Shown: positions 44,404 to 54,154, counted from the stretch's first letter. The stretch is DNA of 64,000 nt from Corynebacterium rhinophilum (GCF_030227225.1 NZ_JASPHQ010000002.1:124001-188000), one strand, 5' to 3'. Numbers and translations are program-made. Notes: generated by a model not told the origin, from the sequence alone.

Positions 44404-46503
44404 ATGGCATCCGTTCTCATCACTACCGAACTGGTAGCGCTCGACGCCGACTTCGGCGATAGCGTCGATTCCGTAATCACCAACCTCGCCACCTTGGTGC
44501 ACGATACCGGGCGCGCAACCGAGGTCGAAGGCCTCGCCCAGCCCGCCATCGACCGCGAAGCCAAGGCCGGCACCGGTGTGCCAGGCGGCGTGGCCATCCC
44601 CCACTGCCGTTCCGAGGCCGTCACCGAGCCGACGTTGGCTTTCGCCCGCCTGTCCCGCGGCGTGGATTTTTCCGGCCCCGACGGCGATGCCCAGTTAGTC
44701 TTTCTCATTGCCGCACCTGCTGGCGGCGGCAAGGCCCACCTGCAGATTCTTTCCAAGCTCGCCCGCGCTCTCGTGCGCAAGGACTTCCTAGAGGCCCTGC
44801 GCACCGCGACGACGAAGGAAGAAATCGTCAAGGAAATCCTCGCCGTCGTCAACGCGGAAAAAGCGAAGAAGAAAAAGCAGGACAACGCGGAGGCTGCTGC
44901 AGGTGGGGCAGCGGAAGCGGCATCGGAAAGCGCGGGAGACTCGGCACAAGCTACCCGCATCGTTGCCATCACGGCCTGCCCGACCGGCATCGCGCACACC
45001 TACATGGCTGCCGATGCCCTCACCCAGACCGCCGGCGAGCGCGACGACGTCGATCTCACCGTCGAAACCCAGGGCTCGTCCAATAATGAATCGGTCTCGC
45101 AGTCCACCATCGATGCTGCCGATGCCGTCATCTTTGCCACGGACGTCGGCGTGCGCGACCGCGAGCGCTTCGCGGGCAAACCCGTCATCGAATCCGGCGT
45201 CAAGCGCGCCATCAACGAGCCCGGCAAGATGCTCGATGAAGCCATTGCGGCGGCAAAGAACCCGAACGCCCGCAAGGTCTCTGGCACGGCCTCATCTTCC
45301 TCCGCCGAAGAAGAGGGCCAGTCGCTGGGTTGGGGCAAGCGCATCCAACAGGCGATTATGACCGGTGTGTCCTACATGGTGCCGTTCGTTGCCGCCGGCG
45401 GCCTTCTGCTCGCCCTCGGATTCCTCTTCGGTGGCGCCGATATGGCCAATGGCTGGCAGGCACTTTCCACCAATTACTCCCTGTCCAACCTGCCGGGCAA
45501 TGACATCATCGTCGACGGCGAGACGATGTCGTTCGAGCATTCCGGCTACTCGCTTTATATAGGCGCAGTGCTCTTTGCCATCGGCCAGGCCGCAATGGGC
45601 TTTATTGTCGCCGCACTTTCTGGCTATATCGCCTACGCCCTGGCCGGGCGCCCGGGTATTGCGCCGGGCTTCGTCGGCGGTGCTATCGCTGTAACGCTCG
45701 ACGCGGGCTTTATCGGGGGCTTGGTGACCGGTTTGTTGGCCGGCTTTATCGCCCTGTGGATTGGCAATTGGAAGGTCCCGCGCTGGCTCGGTTCCCTCAT
45801 GCCGGTGGTCATCATTCCGCTTTTGACCTCCCTGGTCGTTGGCCTGGCGATGTACCTGTTGCTGGGCGCCCCACTGGCCGCGCTGATGGAGGGCCTGCAA
45901 AATTGGCTGTCTTCCATGTCTGGGTCTTCTGCCGTAGTGCTCGGCATCATCTTGGGCCTGATGATGTGCGTCGACCTGGGTGGCCCGGTCAACAAGGCCG
46001 CCTATCTCTTTGCCACCGCGGGCTTGTCCACTGGCGATGTAGCCTCCATGCAAATCATGGCCGCGGTCATGGCCGCCGGCATGGTTCCGCCCATCGCACT
46101 GTCCTTGGCAACCTTCATTCGCAAGTCACTGTTTACTCCTGCTGAGCAGGAAAACGGTAAGTCCGCCTGGCTGCTCGGCCTGTCCTTCGTCTCCGAAGGC
46201 GCCATTCCGTTCGCCGCGGCCGATCCGTTCCGCGTCATCCCTTCTATGATGGCCGGTGGTGCCGTGACGGGTGCTATCTCCATGGCGCTGTCGGTCGAGT
46301 CCCGTGCCCCGCACGGTGGTGTCTTCGTCGCCTTCGCTATCGATCCGTTCTGGGCTTACCTGGTCGCAATCCTTGCCGGCGTGGCGGTATCCACCGTCGC
46401 AGTCTTGGCCATGAAGCAATTCTGTCCAAATAAAACCGTCCAGCAAGCTGCTCAAAAGGCTGCTCCAGAGTCCAAGACCAGTTCCCAGAACGTGGCGGCA
46501 TAA
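44404..46503 (+). CDS. ptsF: fructose-specific PTS enzyme IIABC
   Basis: Imports fructose and phosphorylates it at C1. The 699-aa fusion has domain A at 1-150 (His67 in GVAIPHC), a Lys/Ala/Glu-rich linker at about 150-183, domain B with the phosphorylated Cys192 (ITACPTGIAHTYMAAD), and membrane domain C from about 310 to 680 with eight or more helices (SYMVPFVAAGGLLLALGFLFGG and others). AAGGAG before the ATG. It sits between fruK and ptsH in one operon. Confidence 0.96.
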   Translation: MASVLITTELVALDADFGDSVDSVITNLATLVHDTGRATEVEGLAQPAIDREAKAGTGVPGGVAIPHCRSEAVTEPTLAFARLSRGVDFSGPDGDAQLVFLIAAPAGGGKAHLQILSKLARALVRKDFLEALRTATTKEEIVKEILAVVNAEKAKKKKQDNAEAAAGGAAEAASESAGDSAQATRIVAITACPTGIAHTYMAADALTQTAGERDDVDLTVETQGSSNNESVSQSTIDAADAVIFATDVGVRDRERFAGKPVIESGVKRAINEPGKMLDEAIAAAKNPNARKVSGTASSSSAEEEGQSLGWGKRIQQAIMTGVSYMVPFVAAGGLLLALGFLFGGADMANGWQALSTNYSLSNLPGNDIIVDGETMSFEHSGYSLYIGAVLFAIGQAAMGFIVAALSGYIAYALAGRPGIAPGFVGGAIAVTLDAGFIGGLVTGLLAGFIALWIGNWKVPRWLGSLMPVVIIPLLTSLVVGLAMYLLLGAPLAALMEGLQNWLSSMSGSSAVVLGIILGLMMCVDLGGPVNKAAYLFATAGLSTGDVASMQIMAAVMAAGMVPPIALSLATFIRKSLFTPAEQENGKSAWLLGLSFVSEGAIPFAAADPFRVIPSMMAGGAVTGAISMALSVESRAPHGGVFVAFAIDPFWAYLVAILAGVAVSTVAVLAMKQFCPNKTVQQAAQKAAPESKTSSQNVAA

Positions 46504-46558
46504 ACCAAACACTCGTACACTGGATCACGATAAATTAACCACAGAAAGGATATATTCC

Positions 46559-46828
46559 ATGGCTTCCAAGACTGTAAAGGTCGGCTCCTCCGTAGGACTG
46601 CACGCACGTCCTGCCTCCATCATTGCTGACGCTGCCGGCGAATTCGACGAGGACATTTTCCTGAACCTTGTTGGTGAAGATGACGATAACGAAACCGACG
46701 CCGCTTCTTCCCTGATGATCATGGCCCTCGGTGCTGAGCAGGGCGACGAGGTCACCGTTACCTCTGACAACGAAGAAGCCGTTGAGAAGATCGCCGGCCT
46801 CATCGAGCAGGATCTTGATGCTTCCTAA
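46559..46828 (+). CDS. ptsH: phosphocarrier protein HPr
   Basis: HPr shuttles phosphate from enzyme I to the sugar-specific enzymes II. The 89-aa protein has His15 in GLHARPAS, the phosphorylation site. The surroundings of the regulatory serine of Bacillus-type HPr are not conserved, as usual in actinobacteria. GAAAGG before the ATG. Last gene of the fruK-ptsF-ptsH unit, closed by a terminator. Confidence 0.96.
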   Translation: MASKTVKVGSSVGLHARPASIIADAAGEFDEDIFLNLVGEDDDNETDAASSLMIMALGAEQGDEVTVTSDNEEAVEKIAGLIEQDLDAS

Positions 46829-46868
46829 ACGCTGCTGCTCATAACTAGCGTTTAAGCACGATTCGTAC

Positions 46869-46897
46869 GCTCCTCGCCTTGATGGCGGGGAGCTTTT
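46869..46897 (+). terminator. terminator after ptsH
   Basis: Ten-base arms GCTCCTCGCC and GGCGGGGAGC (one wobble) with a five-base loop and TTTT. Confidence 0.88.
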
Positions 46898-46957
46898 GCG
46901 ATCCGCAGGCAGTTCTTCGCTACCCCTGTGAGCAGATTTAACTCGTTAGTGCAGCAC

Positions 46958-48001
46958 TCAATTGCGGCCATCGGTCGTCGGCCGGTCGTTTCCGTTAGGG
47001 CTTCCGGGAGGCGTGGCCCAGGGAGGAAGCCAACGAACCTTTCCTTGTATTCGGGCCAATCGCCCGCGCCGCGGTGGCGCCTTCGGGTCATCGTCGTTAA
47101 CGCCGTTGTGGTACGGGCAGCAGGTAGCGAGATTAGCGGCATTGGTATTGCCACCGTGCTGCCAGCTTTCTAGGTGGTGGATCTGGCACTCATCCGCAGG
47201 ATAGTTGCACTTTTCCCAGGGACATACGGGATTGACTGCGGCAGCCATCAACCGCTGCTTCGCGTTGGCGAACCGGGACGTGCGGTACAAATTGACCGGT
47301 CCCTCAACGGGATGCACAAGCGTGATGTATCCGTGATCGCTTAAAACCCGGCTCACGAGGTCGGCACCGCTGATTCGCGAGCCATTGGTGAGCTGCAGGG
47401 TTATTTCCTCGCCATCGCCGTCAACGATGCGATCGAGCTCGTCCAAGGTGATGACCACCTGCGTGCTCGCAGTGGTGCGCGCCCCAGACTTCCCTCCGAA
47501 GAAGATGGATTTAACGGACTCCAGTGGGCGCTCGTTATCAAGAGCAGAGTGCATATCGGCGACATCGGAGGATTCCCCGGTAATGGTCAACGACCACGGT
47601 CCGCGCGGCCGGCGGGTAATGCGCACTCCTTTCTTGGGAGTGCGGGGCGGTTGGAGCTCCCGCAACATGGCGCGCGCCCGTTTGCGCAAGGCCGTGGCGC
47701 TGCCGCGAAATTTACACAACTCGGAGCGCACGGCCCAGGCATCGCGCTGGGTGCGAGCGCGCAGTGCGAATTTCTCGATCAGGGTGAGCACGTCTAGTGG
47801 GTGCGTCGTCGAGCGGGCCGTGCGTTGCTTGGCGCTAAAGGCACTGCGGCCAAAATAGATATCGCAAAGCTGCACCACATCGCGCGCGGCGACGTCGCTG
47901 GCACCGCGCTCCACCAAGTCGCGCTCGCTTAAGCCCTGGGCGGCGGCGATGATGTCCATCCCCTGGCCCAGCGCGGATAAGTAACGGTCGAGTGCGTTCA
48001 T
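46958..48001 (-). CDS. HNH endonuclease signature protein
   Basis: A 347-aa protein with a helical N-terminal domain (about 1-120) and a C-terminal HNH nuclease fold: zinc cysteines in VCPWEKCNYPADECQIHHLESW, then GGNTNAANLATCCPYHNGVND. Such DUF222/13E12-like proteins are frequent, often multi-copy, in actinobacteria; their role is unknown, and mobility or defence has been proposed. Nothing mobile flanks it here. The tail (PPWATPPGSPNGNDRPTTDG) looks disordered. It has no counterpart at this point in the C. glutamicum order that I know of, so it may be an accessory gene. Confidence 0.82.
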   Translation of the reverse strand: MNALDRYLSALGQGMDIIAAAQGLSERDLVERGASDVAARDVVQLCDIYFGRSAFSAKQRTARSTTHPLDVLTLIEKFALRARTQRDAWAVRSELCKFRGSATALRKRARAMLRELQPPRTPKKGVRITRRPRGPWSLTITGESSDVADMHSALDNERPLESVKSIFFGGKSGARTTASTQVVITLDELDRIVDGDGEEITLQLTNGSRISGADLVSRVLSDHGYITLVHPVEGPVNLYRTSRFANAKQRLMAAAVNPVCPWEKCNYPADECQIHHLESWQHGGNTNAANLATCCPYHNGVNDDDPKAPPRRGRLARIQGKVRWLPPWATPPGSPNGNDRPTTDGRN

Positions 48002-48114
48002 GCCGCCTAGTACAGCGCAGAACCCGGCGCAGCCGCGACCGCACGCACGAAGGCCTGTGGATTAGGCTGCAAACCGTACCGCTACGGCCCTATTTCGCGG
48101 CGGGTTCAACAAAG

Positions 48115-48123
48115 TTATCCACA
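48115..48123 (+). other. DnaA-box-like 9-mer TTATCCACA
   Basis: An exact match to the consensus DnaA box, directly before the end of the uracil permease gene; CTGTGGATTA about 55 bases upstream is a near match in the other direction. Could be chance. Confidence 0.35.
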
Positions 48124-48127
48124 GAAT

Positions 48128-49408
48128 TTAGTATTTAGCGTCGTGGCCTTCGCCCACGGTTTCGTACAGCTTCCGCATGATCGGATAGGCAACGATGATG
48201 CCGACCGAGCCCCAGGCGATGCCCTCCAAGCTCACCCCGCCCACGGTCAGCGTCAGGTTGCCGATGCCCGCGATCAAGGCCACCGCGGCCGCGGTCAGGT
48301 TCACCGGGTTATTGAAGTTGACCTCATTATCCATCCAGATGCGCACGCCCAGCATGCCGATAAGGCCATAGAGCACGAGGGTTGCCCCACCGAGCACGCC
48401 GGTAGGGATGGTGAAGATCAGCGCGCCGAACTTCGGGACGAAGGCCAGCAAGATGGCGGTGAGGGCGGCGACCCAATAAGCGGCGGTGGAATAAACGCGC
48501 GTGGCGGCCATGACGCCAATATTCTCGGCATAGGTGGTGGTACCGGAGCCGCCGAAGCCGCCGGCGAGGGAGGAAGCGAGGCCATCGGCAATCAGCGCAT
48601 CGCCGGCAAGATCGTCTAAGTCGCGGTTGGTCATCTCGGAGACAGCCTTAACGTGCCCGACGTTTTCCGCAATCAGCACCACGAGCACCGGCAGGGCCAC
48701 GGCGATGGCCGAAAGATGGAACTCAGGGGCATGGAATTCGGGCAGTCCTACCCACGGGGCGGCATCGATGGCGGCCTTGGCATCCTCGCCCAAGTTGCCG
48801 GTCAGGGCGGCGAAAATCCAGCCGACGACCACTCCGATGAGGATGGACAGGCGCGATACCATGCCGCGCCCGGCCACAGTGGCCAAGAGGATGACCAGCA
48901 GCGTAATGCCTGCTACCAACGGCTGGCTGGCGAAGTTTTCGGCCGCATTCGGCGCCAAGTTGAGCCCGATGAGCGCGACGATGGCGCCGGTAACCGCCGG
49001 TGGCATCACAGCATCGAGCACCCGCCTGCCAGCAGCCTTGACCACGAAACCGACCGCCACCAGCACCAAACCGGTCACCAGAATGGATCCGGCCTGCGCC
49101 GCAATCCCGTATTGCTGCGAGGCGGTCAGCGGAGCGATGAAAGCAAACGACGAGCCCAAGTAGGACGGCAGACGATTGCGCGTAATCAGCAAGAAGAGGA
49201 TGGTGCCGATGCCAGAAAATAGCAGCGTGGTATTGACCGGAAATCCGGTCAGGGTGGGCACCAACAGCGTGGCACCAAACATCGCCACCACATGCTGCAT
49301 GCCGATGCCAATGGTTCGGCCCCAACTTAGTCGTTCCTCGGGCGCGACCACGGCGCCTGGTGCAATCTTCTTACCGTCGCCGTGGACGGTCCAACCTAGT
49401 ATGCTCAC
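48128..49408 (-). CDS. uraA: uracil/xanthine permease family (NCS2) transporter
   Basis: A 426-aa membrane protein of the nucleobase-cation symporter 2 family with about 14 helices. Family hallmarks: QHVVAMFGATLLVPTLTG near the N-terminus and GDALIADGLASSLAGGFGGSGTTTYAENIGV, the conserved segment of the UraA branch with the substrate-binding glutamate (AEN). Uracil is the likely substrate; other pyrimidines are possible. GTG start; CATAAT lies eight bases before it, so it may be leaderless. Confidence 0.9.
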   Translation of the reverse strand: MSILGWTVHGDGKKIAPGAVVAPEERLSWGRTIGIGMQHVVAMFGATLLVPTLTGFPVNTTLLFSGIGTILFLLITRNRLPSYLGSSFAFIAPLTASQQYGIAAQAGSILVTGLVLVAVGFVVKAAGRRVLDAVMPPAVTGAIVALIGLNLAPNAAENFASQPLVAGITLLVILLATVAGRGMVSRLSILIGVVVGWIFAALTGNLGEDAKAAIDAAPWVGLPEFHAPEFHLSAIAVALPVLVVLIAENVGHVKAVSEMTNRDLDDLAGDALIADGLASSLAGGFGGSGTTTYAENIGVMAATRVYSTAAYWVAALTAILLAFVPKFGALIFTIPTGVLGGATLVLYGLIGMLGVRIWMDNEVNFNNPVNLTAAAVALIAGIGNLTLTVGGVSLEGIAWGSVGIIVAYPIMRKLYETVGEGHDAKY

Positions 49409-49440
49409 GAACCACCATTATGGGCCATGGAGCACGAATT

Positions 49441-50949
49441 TTAGGAATCTTCCTCCACGATGAATTCGGCGAGCTCGCGGGCGGTGGTGGCGGGCAGGCG
49501 GACATCGACAAGCGTGCCATTTTCGGTATATTCCTCGCTGCGCACGGTGCCCTCGGCGTGCACGCGGGAGACGACATCGCCGCGGGTGAAGGGAACCTGC
49601 AGCTTAACGTGGCTATCGCGGGAGTTGAGGAAGAGCTCCACGCGCGCGCTCAGCTCGTCGATGCCCTCCCCCGTGCGCGCCGAAACATAGACGACGTCCT
49701 CATGATCCAGGACGTGGCGCAGCTCCGCGAGCACGAGCGGATCGGCCTGGTCGATCTTGTTGATCACGATGATTTCCGGCGGGGCCTGCTCACCAGTCTC
49801 GCTGACGATATCGTAGATGACTTTATTGACCGCCTCGATTTGCTTGAGCGGGAACGGGTCCGATCCGTCGACGACGTGCAGCATGATATCGGCGGCGAGC
49901 ACCTCTTCCAGGGTGGATTTGAAGGCCTCCACCAGCTGGGTGGGCAGGTGGCGGACGAAGCCGACGGTATCGGTGAAGACGACCTGGCGGCCATCGGCAA
50001 GCGAGGCGCGGCGCGTGGTGGGATCCAAGGTGGCAAAAAGTGCGTCTTCCACAAGCACGCCCGCGTTCGTCATGGCATTAATGAGTGAGGACTTGCCGGC
50101 GTTGGTGTAGCCGGCGATGGCGATCTGGGCGATCGTGGAGGACTGGCGCCGAGAACGCTTGACCTCGCGGGCGGTTTTCATCCCGCGCAATTCCTTGCGC
50201 AGGCGCGCCATTTCAGTGCGGATGCGCCGGCGGTCGGTTTCAATCTTGGTTTCACCGGGGCCGCGCAGGCCGACGCCGCCATTGGAACCGGCGCGGCCGC
50301 CGGCCTGGCGCGAGAGGTTGCCGCCCCAACCGCGGGTGTGGGTATAGAGGTATTCCAGCTGCGCCAGCGAAACCTGCGCCTTGCCTTCCTTGGACTTTGC
50401 GTGCTGAGCAAAGATGTCCAAGATGAGCATGGTGCGGTCGATGACCTTGGTATTGAGCGCGCGCTCTAATGCGGTGAGCTGGCCTGGGTTCAGCTCACCA
50501 TCGCACACGACGGTATCGGCCCCGGTGGCCTCGACGATATCGTGGAGCTCTTTTACCTTGCCCGAGCCGATGAAGGTACCAGGGTCCGGTTTATCGCGCT
50601 TTTGGTAGATCATTTCGACTACGTCGGCACCGGCGGTCTCGGTCAGGGCGGCCAGCTCATCCATCGTGGCCTCAACCTCCGCTACGGTGCCTTCGGTCCA
50701 CACGCCCACGAGGATGACGCGCTCGAGGCGCAGTTTTCGGTATTCCACCTCGTAGCCATCGGTGGTGTCCTCGGCACGGATTGAGGTCTCGCGGGTAACG
50801 CGGCGGAAGGCATTGCGCTCGGCCAAATCTAGATCGCCGCTGGTGGGCGTGGTTTCCTGCGGGGTTTCCGCGTGGTCGCGGAAGGCCTGGGCGAGAAGTT
50901 CGTCCTTGCTCGCTGAGCTATCAGAATTCTGCGGGGAAAATTTGTTCAT
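49441..50949 (-). CDS. hflX: ribosome-associated GTPase HflX
   Basis: HflX binds the 50S subunit and splits stalled or hibernating ribosomes. The 502-aa protein has an N-terminal nucleotide-binding domain with DVVEMIYQKRDKPDPGTFIGSGK, the Gly-rich linker GGRAGSNGGVGLRGPGETKIE, then the G domain: GYTNAGKSSL (G1), DTVGFVRHLP (G3) and NKID (G4). The extra 70 residues at the N-terminus are typical of actinobacteria. No ribosome site is seen before the ATG. Same neighbourhood as Rv2725c. Confidence 0.95.
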   Translation of the reverse strand: MNKFSPQNSDSSASKDELLAQAFRDHAETPQETTPTSGDLDLAERNAFRRVTRETSIRAEDTTDGYEVEYRKLRLERVILVGVWTEGTVAEVEATMDELAALTETAGADVVEMIYQKRDKPDPGTFIGSGKVKELHDIVEATGADTVVCDGELNPGQLTALERALNTKVIDRTMLILDIFAQHAKSKEGKAQVSLAQLEYLYTHTRGWGGNLSRQAGGRAGSNGGVGLRGPGETKIETDRRRIRTEMARLRKELRGMKTAREVKRSRRQSSTIAQIAIAGYTNAGKSSLINAMTNAGVLVEDALFATLDPTTRRASLADGRQVVFTDTVGFVRHLPTQLVEAFKSTLEEVLAADIMLHVVDGSDPFPLKQIEAVNKVIYDIVSETGEQAPPEIIVINKIDQADPLVLAELRHVLDHEDVVYVSARTGEGIDELSARVELFLNSRDSHVKLQVPFTRGDVVSRVHAEGTVRSEEYTENGTLVDVRLPATTARELAEFIVEEDS

Positions 50950-51020
50950 ATTGCTATCTATTTTGGCACGTTAGGCCTCAAAACGGGAATTGCGGTTTCC
51001 GGGCTTACTGGACAAAGCGA

Positions 51021-51026
51021 TACAAT
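51021..51026 (+). promoter_or_regulatory. -10 element, leaderless start of the Cys-tail gene
   Basis: TACAAT is followed by seven bases and the ATG at 51034. Confidence 0.55.
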
Positions 51027-51033
51027 GGTGCCT

Positions 51034-51834
51034 ATGGAAACGACGCAGCCTAGGCCAACGACTACTACCCAGAAGAAGAATACTGAGATGCAGGCCATCG
51101 GCTTGGATTTCGAACGCTGGCAGGACGCGGTCGAGGCAGCCATCGCCACGGACCGCCTTGCCGTCACCGGTGAGGTCCGCGGTGGCCAACTCATCCAATA
51201 CGGCGATCCTTCGGGCGCCCAGCTTAATATCTTGGCGGTTGAGCCTTACGCCACCTTTATTGGTTTCGATGCGGTCACGCAGGGCTTTGCCCACGTGGAG
51301 ATGTTTAATGACGTGCTAGCGATCATGGACATCATCGATCCATTCGGCACGCCGCTGGCCCAGGTCACGGCGAACCTCGCGCAGGGGCCACTGTTGGCAG
51401 AAGAACCGCGGCAGGAATGGCAGCAGGTATCGCTGACCGCCATGGGCCTTGATATCACTACCTACGAGTCCCCGGCCGCCTACGAGGCCGAAAACGGCGA
51501 ATACCCCGCCCTCTTTGAATCCGAGGGCGCCCGCGTCATCGCCTCTGGCTCCGGCGCACAGGCCCCCACGCCGGCGGCTACTTTTGCCGCCCGGGTGATG
51601 GAAGCCGAGTGGCGTACCAATGAACTCACCGGCGAAAAGTTCGCGCACCTCGTCATGGACGGGCTATTCCCCTTCGATCTCTGCCTGCCGGCGGACCGTG
51701 GCGAATTGCCGGCCAAGGATACCGTAATCTCCGGTACGGCCCTGCTCACCGCCGCTATTGACATGCCGTCTGGCGGCTGCGGCGATGGCGGATGCGGTTG
51801 TGGATCCGGCGGTTGCGGCTGCGGCGGGCACTAG
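51034..51834 (+). CDS. uncharacterised protein with Gly/Cys-rich C-terminal tail
   Basis: I do not recognise a family. The 266-aa product is soluble, with a Thr-rich first 20 residues, a mixed core at about 25-240, and a tail in which Cys249, 254, 256, 261 and 263 are embedded in glycines and the chain ends in His266. Such a tail could bind zinc, copper or an iron-sulfur cluster; this is inference. The core (FERWQDAVEAAIATDRLAV, EPYATFIGFDAVTQGF) shows no catalytic motif I know. ATG 51034 is preferred over GTG 51025, since TACAAT lies seven bases before it. Followed closely by the next gene. Confidence 0.75.
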   Translation: METTQPRPTTTTQKKNTEMQAIGLDFERWQDAVEAAIATDRLAVTGEVRGGQLIQYGDPSGAQLNILAVEPYATFIGFDAVTQGFAHVEMFNDVLAIMDIIDPFGTPLAQVTANLAQGPLLAEEPRQEWQQVSLTAMGLDITTYESPAAYEAENGEYPALFESEGARVIASGSGAQAPTPAATFAARVMEAEWRTNELTGEKFAHLVMDGLFPFDLCLPADRGELPAKDTVISGTALLTAAIDMPSGGCGDGGCGCGSGGCGCGGH

Positions 51835-51844
51835 ATTTTAGGCC

Positions 51845-52393
51845 ATGGCTTTCCTTAGCGATCCGCAAAACCGGAGGACACTTGTCTTTATCCTCCTGGT
51901 CCTTTGCGCGATCGCGATTGTTGCCACGCTAAAACTGCCCGGCCTCATCATCGCCGCCATGCTGGTGGGCGCGGGGTGGTTTATGCTGCGCACGCGCCCC
52001 GATACCGCGGAACGGAGGGCCCTGCGCAGCTCCATCTCGCTTTCAGCGGACGACATCCAGGACGTCATCGCCGAATTCGAGGAATTCGAAACCTCCACAG
52101 AGGCGGAGCCACTGGCGGATCGCACGCTGTACCGGCCGGCGCTGCTCGACCTCGACTTCTCCCACCCCGCCATCGATGCGTTCCACTACGAATTAGCCGG
52201 GGCGCGCCGCTTCCTCCGCCGCCTCAATATCAGAATCCACGCCCACGGCATGCGCACGCAGGAGTTAGAATCACTCCTCCGCGTCACCGATGAGCGCGCC
52301 CGCGAGCTGAAAGAATCGTGGCTGGCGGCCCGCCGCGCGGCCTTCCAGCTCGGCCCGGATTACCGCACGCGCCAGATCGACGACGGAAACTAA
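51845..52393 (+). CDS. small membrane-anchored protein, unknown
   Basis: A 182-aa protein with two hydrophobic helices close together near the N-terminus (about residues 13-29, LVFILLVLCAIAIVATL, and 31-47, PGLIIAAMLVGAGWFML) and a charged cytoplasmic domain of about 130 residues with helical, possibly coiled-coil segments (SLLRVTDERARELKESWLAARRA). No enzyme motif is seen. It starts 10 bases after the Cys-tail gene, so the two are likely one operon, and it converges on dapF five bases later. Confidence 0.75.
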   Translation: MAFLSDPQNRRTLVFILLVLCAIAIVATLKLPGLIIAAMLVGAGWFMLRTRPDTAERRALRSSISLSADDIQDVIAEFEEFETSTEAEPLADRTLYRPALLDLDFSHPAIDAFHYELAGARRFLRRLNIRIHAHGMRTQELESLLRVTDERARELKESWLAARRAAFQLGPDYRTRQIDDGN

Positions 52394-52398
52394 CGCCT

Positions 52399-53244
52399 CT
52401 ACAGGCTCGTTTCTCCCGTAGCAACGATGGCGGACGGGCCCGTCAAGCGCGTACCGCCGTCATAGACCTCGACGGTGACCTCGCCGCCAGGAACGTGGAC
52501 GTGGACGGTGCCGAGGGCTTGGGCGGCATCGGCAAGCGCGGCGGTAACTGCCGCGACCGTACCCGTGCCACAAGACTGCGTCTCCCCAACCCCGCGCTCG
52601 AAGACGCGCATATGCACCTGCCCCTCCCGCAGCGGGGTCACCAGCTCAAAGTTGACCCCACCCGGGAAGAAGGACTCATCATAGACCGGCGCCGTGAGTT
52701 CCTTGGTAGCCAATGCTTCCGGTTCCAGGCCTGGGATGACGGCCGCGAGGTGCGGGTTGCCCATATCCACCCCGAGTCCGGCGTAGGACTCACCGCCCAC
52801 GGAAGCGGTGGACACCCCGGTCACGCGCGCGGGCCCCATCTCCACGGTGACGCTAGCGGCAGTGGCATCGCAGGAATGCACCGTTACTTGCTTGGCGCCC
52901 GCCCGGGTGCCGATGGTGAATGCGTCCTCGCTAACCAAGTCGTGCGAGCGCAACCAATGGGCAAAGACGCGGGTGCCATTTCCACACATTTCCGCTACGG
53001 AGCCATCGGCGTTGCGGTAATCCATGAACCAATCGGCAGCATCCACCCCGTCCGGCAAGGCCGCCAGCTCGCCCGCGTCCACGAGGGCGCCGGCCCGGAC
53101 CACCCGCAGCAGGCCATCGCCGCCGATTCCTGCCCGGCGGTCACACAGCGCCGCCACGCGCTCCGGTGCAAACGGCACGTCGGCGTCGAAGTCTTCTACG
53201 ATGACGAAGTCATTTTCAGTTCCATGGCCTTTGGCAAATTTCAT
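52399..53244 (-). CDS. dapF: diaminopimelate epimerase
   Basis: Converts LL- to meso-diaminopimelate for peptidoglycan and lysine. The 281-aa two-domain protein carries the two catalytic cysteines, Cys87 in EMCGNGTR and Cys225 in ETQSCGTGT. The ATG at 53244 gives the family's usual start ([13 protein letters not shown]) and has TAGGGT seven bases upstream, so the mRNA is probably leaderless; the open frame from 53304 is too long. It follows miaA by ten bases. Confidence 0.95.
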   Translation of the reverse strand: MKFAKGHGTENDFVIVEDFDADVPFAPERVAALCDRRAGIGGDGLLRVVRAGALVDAGELAALPDGVDAADWFMDYRNADGSVAEMCGNGTRVFAHWLRSHDLVSEDAFTIGTRAGAKQVTVHSCDATAASVTVEMGPARVTGVSTASVGGESYAGLGVDMGNPHLAAVIPGLEPEALATKELTAPVYDESFFPGGVNFELVTPLREGQVHMRVFERGVGETQSCGTGTVAAVTAALADAAQALGTVHVHVPGGEVTVEVYDGGTRLTGPSAIVATGETSL

Positions 53245-53251
53245 ACCCTCT

Positions 53252-53257
53252 ACCCTA
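53252..53257 (-). promoter_or_regulatory. -10 element of dapF, leaderless
   Basis: On the minus strand TAGGGT, seven bases, then the dapF ATG. It overlaps the end of miaA. Confidence 0.5.
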
Positions 53258-54154
53258 GCGCCGAAGCGCGTGCAAAGCCTCGGCGGTAGTATCGCCCGCG
53301 GCATCGAGCCAGGTAATGCGCTTATCGCGGTTGAACCAGGAACGCTGGCGGCGCACGTACCGGCGGGTGCCAGTAATCGTGCGTTCTACCGCATCCTCCC
53401 ACGTCAGCTCGCCGCGCTGGGCTTGTAGCACCTGCGCATAGCCAATGGCGCGGCCGGCGGTGGAATCGGCCACAAGCCCCTTGTCCTGCAGGCGCTCTAC
53501 TTCTTCGACGAGGCCTTGCTCAAACATGAGGCGCGTGCGCTTTTCGATGCGCGGGTTCAACCACTCGCTGTCTGTGCGCAGCCCCAGCAGCTTCGTCCCC
53601 CACCGGGGCGGGCCATTCTTCGGCGGCTGGCTGGCCTTAAAGGGTTTGCCGGTCAGCTCGATGACCTCGAGTGCCCGGACGGTGCGGCGGGGGTCTTTGT
53701 CCTCAATGATGGCGGCTGCGGCAGGATCGACGCGCGCCAGCTCGGCGTGGAGTGCGTCCGTTCCGATATCGGCGCGGCGGGCCTCGTATTTGGCCCGCAC
53801 CTGCGGATCGGTGGGTGGGAATTGCCAATCATCCACCAATGCCTGAGCATAGAGCATGGATCCGCCGACGAGGATGGGCGTCTTACCGCGGGACATGATG
53901 TCCTCGATATCGCGCAAGGCCGCCTGCTGATACCGCGCCACGGAAGCAGTTTCCGTCACGTCCCAGACATCGAGCTGGTGGTGCGGAATGCCTTCCCGCT
54001 CTGCGGGGGAAAGCTTTGCGGTGCCGATATCCAGGCCGCGGTATAGCTGCATGGAATCGACATTGACCACTTCCCCACCCAGTTCATGGGCTAGGGCCAG
54101 CCCGAGGGCGGATTTGCCGGAGGCGGTGGGGCCAACTACTGCGATGGGGCGCAT
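53255..54154 (-). CDS. miaA: tRNA dimethylallyltransferase
   Basis: MiaA adds a dimethylallyl group to N6 of A37 in tRNAs reading U-initial codons, the substrate later thiomethylated by MiaB, whose gene is 4 kb away. The 299-aa protein has the P-loop [26 protein letters not shown] and the conserved [13 protein letters not shown] start at the ATG at 54154, with GGGAGG before it; a TTG at 54166 is less likely. It overlaps the upstream gene by 19 bases, so translation is coupled. Confidence 0.95.
   Translation of the reverse strand: MRPIAVVGPTASGKSALGLALAHELGGEVVNVDSMQLYRGLDIGTAKLSPAEREGIPHHQLDVWDVTETASVARYQQAALRDIEDIMSRGKTPILVGGSMLYAQALVDDWQFPPTDPQVRAKYEARRADIGTDALHAELARVDPAAAAIIEDKDPRRTVRALEVIELTGKPFKASQPPKNGPPRWGTKLLGLRTDSEWLNPRIEKRTRLMFEQGLVEEVERLQDKGLVADSTAGRAIGYAQVLQAQRGELTWEDAVERTITGTRRYVRRQRSWFNRDKRITWLDAAGDTTAEALHALRR

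Noticed and set aside
46958-48001. HNH gene as part of a mobile element or homing nuclease
   Set aside because: No terminal repeats, integrase, transposase or disrupted host gene beside it.
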